Below are positions 51,601 to 60,600 of a DNA stretch of 64,000 nt, one piece after another. The stretch covers positions 635,001 to 699,000 of the forward strand of contig JAEMWC010000151.1 in the NCBI GenBank assembly GCA_016490735.1. Reading direction: 5' to 3'. The notes below the pieces were generated by a model. The model was given only the letters and a program-made list of their open reading frames with translations, was not told the origin of the DNA and made no database searches. The position numbers were made by a program, and so were the translations under genes. The stretch comes from Pachyseris speciosa (Eukaryota > Cnidaria > Anthozoa > Scleractinia > Pachyseridae). Numbering within the stretch: position 1 is the first letter of the stretch; every line of letters starts with the position of its first letter.

Positions 51601-54600
51601 GTCTTGGTCTAAAAAAACAAAGAATTACACAGGAAGTTACTTTTTTTTATCAAATGAACACACGAAGGCGTATAAATATTCGTAAACCAAAAGGTTCAGT
51701 AGCTGCGTGGCACAGTAAACAGTAAAAAGTTTTAAATAGTAATAATGCAGTGCCAAATTAAAAACAAAGTTTATAGCAGACGTTTCGGGCCTAGCAAAGG
51801 CGTAACTGATTTACATGCAAAAAAAATGTCGATGAAAACAAATTAAGAACTTAAAAAATCATCTCTCAAAGCCTTGGCAACAGGTAGGGCGTGTGCAGTT
51901 AGTAAGCGCTTTTTGGAAACAATATTATCTGATGAATACAAAACAAAAATTAGGTGCATTTACACGTCTGATATTTTTCCTGAGGCAGTAAATTTTCAAA
52001 GGAAAAGAAAAGCTACTCTTAGCTTTTTTTATTAATCTCTACGTAATAAAGGAAAGAACTTGCAATTCGTTTCCATCCAAACCAGGAATACCCAATGACA
52101 CGGAACTAAAACAGCATTGTGACTATTAATGAAACCGCAATATCACTTTTTAGCTTAGTGTTAGTCAAATAATAAATTATTCTGGCTTTTCAAAGTGTTA
52201 CTTAGAGCAGGCAAAGTATTGAACCTAAATTACATGGTCAACACTGTGTTGTGTATTTCATACACAGAATTAATATCAACATTCATATTCACCCAACTGT
52301 TGTCCAAATAAATGATTACTATTACGAATAGCTGGGAAAATTAGTTTCAACATGGAGTCATTAAATTTTCATGTTTAGTGATGACAGCCATATTCTCAAG
52401 ACCTGAAGGTTCCATTAATTTGTCATCATTGTAACGAGAAATTAGACACATATCACTAACAAGGAATGCAGGGTTAACTGAACCAACCTGACTTGAAATG
52501 ATGTTGGTGGTGCATGACTCCAGCCAGTGTGGGGACCCATCTGATGATGAATCCCATGGGGGGAGTGGACAGGAGACTGGTGTCCAGTGCAAGATGGACA
52601 GTGGCACATCACAGGGGGAGGGTGGTGATATATTGGTGTCATGTAGGGAAAATGGGGGTAGGGGTGAAACTGGGAGTGGCCTGGTGAATGAGGCGAGTGT
52701 ATACCCTGAAGGCAAAAGGAAAAGAACAGTTACTGTTGATTGCTTAACTCCATGGTTAAACATTTATGATGAATATTGAACATTGTCTTCAGTTATGTCA
52801 AAAACCAAGCAACTGAAGGAAAACAGCAAGTTTTATGTACAGTACAAGGATTTGTTATTCTTGTCTGAGTAGATAATAATGCAAAAACATCTGTGGCCGT
52901 GTAGTGGAAATACAGAAGTTTGACTGAAGGATCATATTGTTAAGGCTTGTGTTTCTGTCTGTCTCTACCCCGGATAATCGTAAGGACAATCTCTTCTTGA
53001 ACAACCAGCCCATCTAGGACTGGGGTGGAGGGGGGGGGGGGGGGGAAGAGGAGGGGGTGGGGTTGTTGCAACAACCAAAAAAATGAAAGAAGAAAATTTA
53101 AAGAAAGGAATTCAAAGAAAAGAAGACGAAAACAACATCTTGCAGGGCTATCAATAACTTTTTAAGTATAAGGGCGCAATGTACAAAAAGTAGCCAGGAA
53201 TCCAGCAATTGTGGTACAGTCAATACAGTGTTCTTAAATACCAGACCGCGAGAAACCAATGAAAGCAAACAAGACACATTAATAAAGTCATCAATCAATC
53301 AATCAATCAATCAATCACTCAATCAAACAAGAGTATTTCAACAAATTCCATAATGTCCCAGTCTGTCTCTCAAATGGCGCACTTTTTTATGGGCCCTTGG
53401 ACCCCAAGAAAATTCTGGTGAGAACACTGTCAATATGCTGTCTTCTGTCAAAGTACATGTAGCTGAGGATCCAATGCAGAATTTCCAGGGAAAATCCCTG
53501 GCCCTCAATCCTTGACGACAGCCCTGATCTTGGCTAACATCTAAATCCTTATACAGTCGAACTGCAGGCAAGTGTAGTGACCATTGTAAGTGTCAAGCAT
53601 TGGTGGACACTTAAAGGAGGTGGTCGCTCATGAGAATTCAGATCACAGGAGTCTACACTTTGAGTCATGAGTACATGGCACTAGCAGAGATTTACTTCAT
53701 ACTCTGCAACCTCCTTCCCAGGATCCCTGAAGGAGAGGACCCTAGGAACTAGGTGCATACTAATCAAACATCAAGAGCCTTGGAGACAACATTACTGCAT
53801 GCACTGTACTAGGAGTCTGGACAGTAAAGTATGTTTAAGCCAATAATGTCCCCTGCAGCAAATGCAATTGTCAACCATACTTGTCTGACTTACATGGTAC
53901 ATGTGCAGCATCTCCTGATCAACCGTTCCGGGGTGACGATCATCTTCATCTGAATTAGCTTGGTGAGCAGATGACTGGATTGAAAGCCTCCTTTCTGGTG
54001 CAGGCTGAAAATGTCAAACAACACACACAAGAATGATGTAAGAGTAAGACTGCCGAGTACATGTGAGTACAGTATAACTCTGTTTCTGAGAATAAGCTAG
54101 TGAGTAATGTGCAGTGCATGAGAAAGTGCCAACATTTAACATTATTTCTCAAGTTTTCTATATAGTAAGCAAAAACATGTTGAGTGCACCCAGCACTGGA
54201 AACTAAAGTTTGAGAGGATTTGCCAGCCAGGTGAGTGACACTATAAAGAAACCACTCACCTGGGTGGCCTGTGATCACTTGCTCACTCAGTCGGGCCTGA
54301 TCAGTAGAGAAAGCCAACTTTTTCTGTTTTTCACCAGCGTTGTCATTTTCACAAAGCTTGGAATTTTAATTAAGCACCTGGTAGAGCGGTTTTCAATTGG
54401 GTGTTGAAAGTAATTCTGGTTTTACTTTGGTTTTGCATTGCTTCGTTCTGTGATTGGCCAAGAAAACTTGCACCACTTTCTCAACCAATGAGAAGAAAAA
54501 CCAAAACCAATCACGACTTGCACGCGCGTATTTTCCCGCCCTTTGTGCCGGCTACATGTAATTGCTTTGTATTCTGATTGGCTCATTGCACTGCTTACTT

Positions 54601-57600
54601 CTGTTGTGATTGGTCAGAGTAATAATTGCTTTGGTTTTGATTTTATGACACTCAATTGAAAAGCGCTCTAATGTTGGAAATTTAATAACAATTTCGTAAA
54701 AGTGGAACCAGAATAGTAATAGTAATAGCAATAGCAATAGTAATGGTAATGGTAATGGCAGTGGCAATGGCAATAGGAATGGTAATGGTAATCTATTGGT
54801 AATGGTAATGGCAATGGCAATGGCAATGGCAATGGTAATGGTAATGGTAATGGTAATGGTAATGGTAATAGTAATAGAGTTGTAGGTCAAAATGGAAACT
54901 AGAGAATCTACACATGATTTATGACTTGCCCTCTGTGAGGCAACAATTTTATTTTACACCTGTGTGGGCAAGTGGGTGAGCACTTGTTTCCAACCCTGTG
55001 CACCTATACAGCTGTATAACAACAGACCCCTATGTTATGATAATTATTGAGCTTGGGTCTAGGGGAAGCCCATACAAATCCTTGCAGTCAACAGTTGGTT
55101 ACCTCAAAATCATGACAAAACAATGCTGATGCCTACTAAAGCCCAATTAAATAATAATTATGGTGAGAGAGAAAAAAGTTGCAATGGATATGCTGCATGC
55201 TGCATGCACTTACAGTGTATGGTAATTATTGTTGTTATTTTTTTGGAAATCAACTCACAGCAGACCCAGGAGAACTTCTGATAAATTACTAACTATAGTA
55301 ATATATTAGTATTATAGTGTGACTATTTAATGTTTCAAATAAACCTGGCTTCTGTTAGACTCCCAAACTGTCTCCAGAAGGTGAGGATTGCTTCCATGAT
55401 ATTGGTGTCTTTCATCGTCAAAACTAGGTTGTCTTTTTCTTTGAGGGAAGAGCTCCACGCGAAATGTATTCAGGTTTGTGGACAGTTAAGATTTTAAAAT
55501 ACAAATCATAATGAGATTCTGATAAATAATTTCTAGCACAAATATTAATTACAGTTTGTGACATGATTTGCTACAAAATGCTTACTACACAGTACGTCTT
55601 ACAGTCCAGTTACATGTAAGACCAGAATCAGAGAGAAAGGGCTATGCAAGGAAGCTGATTGTGTCCAGATATGCCTAAATCTCTGTCGCTCTTCTGACAA
55701 GACAAAGGGGAGACTCTGCTTGCAGGGTATTGCCATTGAGATGATTAATGAAATGAAAGTTCAAAGAAAGACTGAGTCACAAAATATGCTGTTAACAAAG
55801 TTACATGTAGTGCAATGTTTATATAATTACAGTGTAACTGAGGTGCAAATTCAGCCTTTTGCATTCACAGTCATCTGTAACCATATAACAGCCACAAAAC
55901 TGCAACATTTGGCTTTTCAAGATGGTACCAAAGCTAACATCAACAGGAAAGTAAGCATAAATTTATTGAACAAGGTTAAAAGCTAAGTTTTCCCTTTAGA
56001 AAAATTGATTTTTTAAAACTGAGCTTCTGGAAAGTTCCAGCATTATCATTCTTGTAACTTTACAAGATGTATAAAGGTAATAAAATTTATTATATACAAG
56101 AAAAAATATCTAAAGTATGTATACATGTACAAATATATTTTTAAGGTTTAGAACTAGTTATTGATGTAGAAACAAAAATCAAGATGAAAAGCTCTTACTG
56201 AAAATTATTTCTTGCAAAGAAATACAACAGAGAAAATATACAATAGACGGAACAGTCATGAATAAATGTGATACGAAAGAAAAATTAACATTGCAGATTA
56301 AACTGAAGAGTAATGAAAAAAAACAACTAAGAGGCACCTGATTTTATAATTACACAGCTTGACGATTTAGCTCGACCGACTACACCTTAAGTTAATTTAT
56401 ATCATGGATGAGCTGCTGTCAAGTCAACATGTTGAAATTGGCTATCGAAAACATACATGTAAAGAAAATATAATTCTTGAGAAATGAAGTCAAAGAATCA
56501 ACAATATTAAATCCACAGTTTGAAGACCACCATTCTTGTTATGAAGGCCTGAAGTATTTCTGTGAATTCACAAAATGTCAACTACACTGCCAATGAATCA
56601 GAATTTATTCAACATTTAAATTGTGATTCACATGGCACATAGAATGCAAACAGGCTACAGTTGTATAATATTATAATTGTAAATTGAACAGCCACTCTTC
56701 CATTATTTTCTTGAATTTATGTGTACATCCAAACAAGCCAGTGTCTTTATTTTAAATATTATTTGAACCTACAACAGAAAATCCCAGGGAGGGTTTTTAC
56801 ATGTCTTATACAGCTGCAGTAATGTTGACACAATCAAAGGGGAACTCAACACAACACATGACTCTTGTGACGAACATTGATTCTAACAGAAAAAAATTGA
56901 CTGTTACATGTAGTTAGGCCCAAAGATTAAATGCATGTCATTGATGAGGTATTAGTAACTTAAAACAAGTATCACAAAAATAATAAAGATTGCTTACTGT
57001 GATAACAGTTTCTTCAGGCTTCAACAGAAAACTCACAACCTTCTTATCATTTTTGTCTAAAATCACCACTGGAAGACCGAGTTTCACAAAGGACAAATCC
57101 CTCAGCGACTTCTCACTCGCCACAACAACTTTAAGCTCTCTTGACAAGTATTTATCCCCAGTAGCACAGCGAAGAACATCACCGAGTGTGCCTTTCTCCT
57201 CAATTGAAATCCATTTGGGGCCATAGAGGATCTTTTCTTCACATGATACTCTCACACAGAACAGCAACATTACATTCAAAACTCTTCCCTTGTATGCTCC
57301 TTTCTCTTGGCAACTGAGTATACCAAGAAACGATTCTGAATTTCAATTTTACAGTATCGATTCTTTTGTGATGATCACTAAAATCCTGCATGACAAGTGG
57401 ATTCTGGTAGTTCACTCATTATAATTTAATACAATTTAGGAAACCGTGATCAGACAGGAAAAAGCTTTAAGTCAAATGAAATCAAAATAAACAAGAAAAT
57501 CACTAACTGCACTGGTCAGAAGTTTTAAAATAACTAAAGGTTAAAAAATCTTGAAACAAACTTTTTTTTACAAAAGTCTCCAAATTCGAGACAAAAAACT

Positions 57601-60600
57601 CACAACTGTCAACCACACGAAATTTACATATCAGCTGATCTCTTAAAATAAATTTGAATATGTCCAAGCTGAACTTGGCAGGAAATAAAAATTGTAATGA
57701 CTGCTTTGTTCACAATCTTAACCAAAGTACAAAATCCATATAAAATAAAATTCTGATCACCAAATCTTATCTTTATAAGCAGAAAAGAAACATCTAAAAA
57801 CGTTCTGAAATCCACCCTTCTCTCAACTGTCACAAAACCACAAGAAATGATTATATTCTGCTTCAAAAGCAAACAAAGACATCTAATCCTTTCATATGCT
57901 AATCATCTTTTCCAACTCATAAGCTTTCACTATTGCCACCCAACCCAGGTTAAAACACTTCTAGAATGTACATCAAAGACAAAGTGTGATCTTTTTTTTT
58001 AATAACTAAGGAAGGCAGCCTCAGATGATGGCAGACGCTGATAGATATCTAATACAATGTACTTGTCTGCCTTGATTCAAATAAAGTCTGAGTCTTACTG
58101 TGAGGACCAGTCATCACCTGTCATGTTGTCTTAAAACACCACCTGGCCGGGAGGCCAAGCCTCTTGCTGGTGTAAACAAATCCCACAATGCACTGAGGTG
58201 TCCTGACCACATAGATACTCAACTCCTAATGTACACATTCAGTGATGGTGTATTATGATTTCCTTTGAAAATGAACAATTAATTCTAAGCCCAACATATG
58301 AAGTAATTGCATGTACTCAACTTAAGTGAAGATTCTTTCTAGATGTAATTTTTTTTTTGCTTCCCCTAAAGAATTTTTCATAACAATGATTTGCCAAACA
58401 CTAACCCACATATACTGCACATGCACTCAACATAGTCATTCCCTATTGCAGCTGCAACTTTTACTGTGCAAAAATTAATTTTTTAATTATTTTAAAGCAA
58501 ACTGATGGTGAATATTACAAATTTCAAGCAACAATAATGCTAGCAGTCAGGCTTGACACTCTTACAAGAAAGTGCTGTATGTGAAATACACCCAGTCAAA
58601 GTTTGAACAAAATTTGCACAACAAAGATGCTCAACTGACAGAATAAGTATTTACATTGTAGTGGTAGGTGTGATTTTTGTGGAAAGTTAAAGTGTTTGAT
58701 AACATGTATATATACAGCCCTGTATACATATAAAAAAACAATAGCCAAAAACAGTTTGAACCTTTTTTATGAAGAAATGATTGGACAGACAAAAATTAAA
58801 ATACTGTCAAATGACAAGCAAACATTATTAATGGTGTTTTTATCACCATGTTGCTAACCTCAGAACATGTGTCCAAGATACATACAAGTACATTGTACAC
58901 TGCACTGATGTAATTTTTAGTTGCTATTTGAGTTATCGAACACTTGCAGAAGGCATTGAATTTTATCAGTTCATCAAAGAATCAAAAGAAGCATTTTTTA
59001 TCTGAAAGTGCATGTAGTCCTTGCAATAATTATATATTTAATAAGCATTATTTACATGAAGCAATTTAACCCATCAATGATGGTGCCTCAGGCTCAACAA
59101 ATTACAAAACAATTTAACTGACAACTTTACAAACTTCGCATAAAACATAAGCTCACAAAAATGGAAGCACTAAAAGGATAAATGCTCATTTTAACAAAAC
59201 ATGGCAAAAATACAACACACACTACCACAAAAAAATAAAAGTTAAATAAATAAAATAAAATTAAAAGTTACAGTATATGAGTTAAACGGCAAAACCTTTG
59301 AAGAACAATGTACCAACCCTAGACCTTTTGCACAAAAAGAAGTTACAGTAAACTGAATCTCCAGCTACAAGAAGAAGAACAGTTTTACCTGGCTATGAGT
59401 ACGTGTATGTACAACCGGCTGGCAACAAGGACAAAATATTGGTGCACAAGGGTAAGGGCAGGTGTACATGTTTTGATTGCCATGATTGAAAGCAGTGCTG
59501 GAAATGGTGTCTGAGAAACACACTACAAATATTCTCTCCTCTTCAAATTGTTCTTGCATTTTTGGCCATTATGCCACACCAAAACAAGCAGAAACTGTCT
59601 GGTTCTGGAAAACAGACTAAAGATTTCATCTGTACAGCTGTAAACTGATAGAACTTACACAACACAGAAACATAACAACTGCATCCAGTCAGATGTAGAA
59701 TAATATGGAAGATAATTTGCATATCTTTATACTACATGTAGGATTAAATCCTAGTATTGTGCCAGTCATGAACAGCCAATCAGAAATATGCATTTGCTGA
59801 TGTATTATTCAAACATCTTGACCAAAACTGACAGCTGCAGGAATACATTTTCTTATAAATTGAAGTCAGCTTTGCTGGAAAACAATATATAGACTTCCAG
59901 GCATGACTAGAGTAAATGAAATGGGGCAGAAGTAGATTTCAGTAAAATGATCAATTTTTAATGCTAAAAAAGACCTTTTGCATTAGTACTTCTAAACAAA
60001 GAATTTTGACAATTTTATCTATTTTCTTATTATGCTGAGCAGAAAACAACAACTAGTTTTATCTTTTACAATTATTGCTCAGAGTCAGAGGTTAAGAGAA
60101 GCAACAAGCATACATTGTATAATATATTGTATGCTTGTATGGTAAGGTTTATATTGGAGAGATGGGAAGATCTATGCATGAACAGATTAAGGAAGATGAT
60201 AGAGACATATGGCTTGCTCGAACCCAATCCTCTGCCGTTTCAGAACATAGAAATGTGACTGGACATTGTCCGCTCTGGGACAAAGTTAAATTTATTGACC
60301 GAGACCCACATTGGTACACCTGTAGGGTTAAAGAGGCTATTCACATAAGACTTCACCCTAACAACATCAACAGGGACAGTGGAATTGAAATTCCTGAAAC
60401 GTGGATGCCCATGATCAAACAACACAACAGCTGATCAGTACCAAAGTGGACCGCTGAGGGGACAATTTCTGGTCTGAACAACAAGGATCGAATCCTCCAA
60501 TCAGCAACAGCCTAAGCGGGGATCGAAATGCACCAATCACCACCAGCCACGGACTGCTTCTTATACTCACACGTAGCCAGTCTACACCATCGCCTGATGA

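Noticed and set aside
54552..54890. Minus-strand frame with Ile-Thr and Leu-Pro repeats
   Set aside because: Made of the (GGTAAT)n minisatellite and MITE copy D.
60085..60105. U12-like branch point (CTTAAC) as the 3' end of the FHA intron
   Set aside because: An exon starting after the nearby AC or AG would meet a stop or lose the expected Asp codon; the 59510 acceptor fits better.
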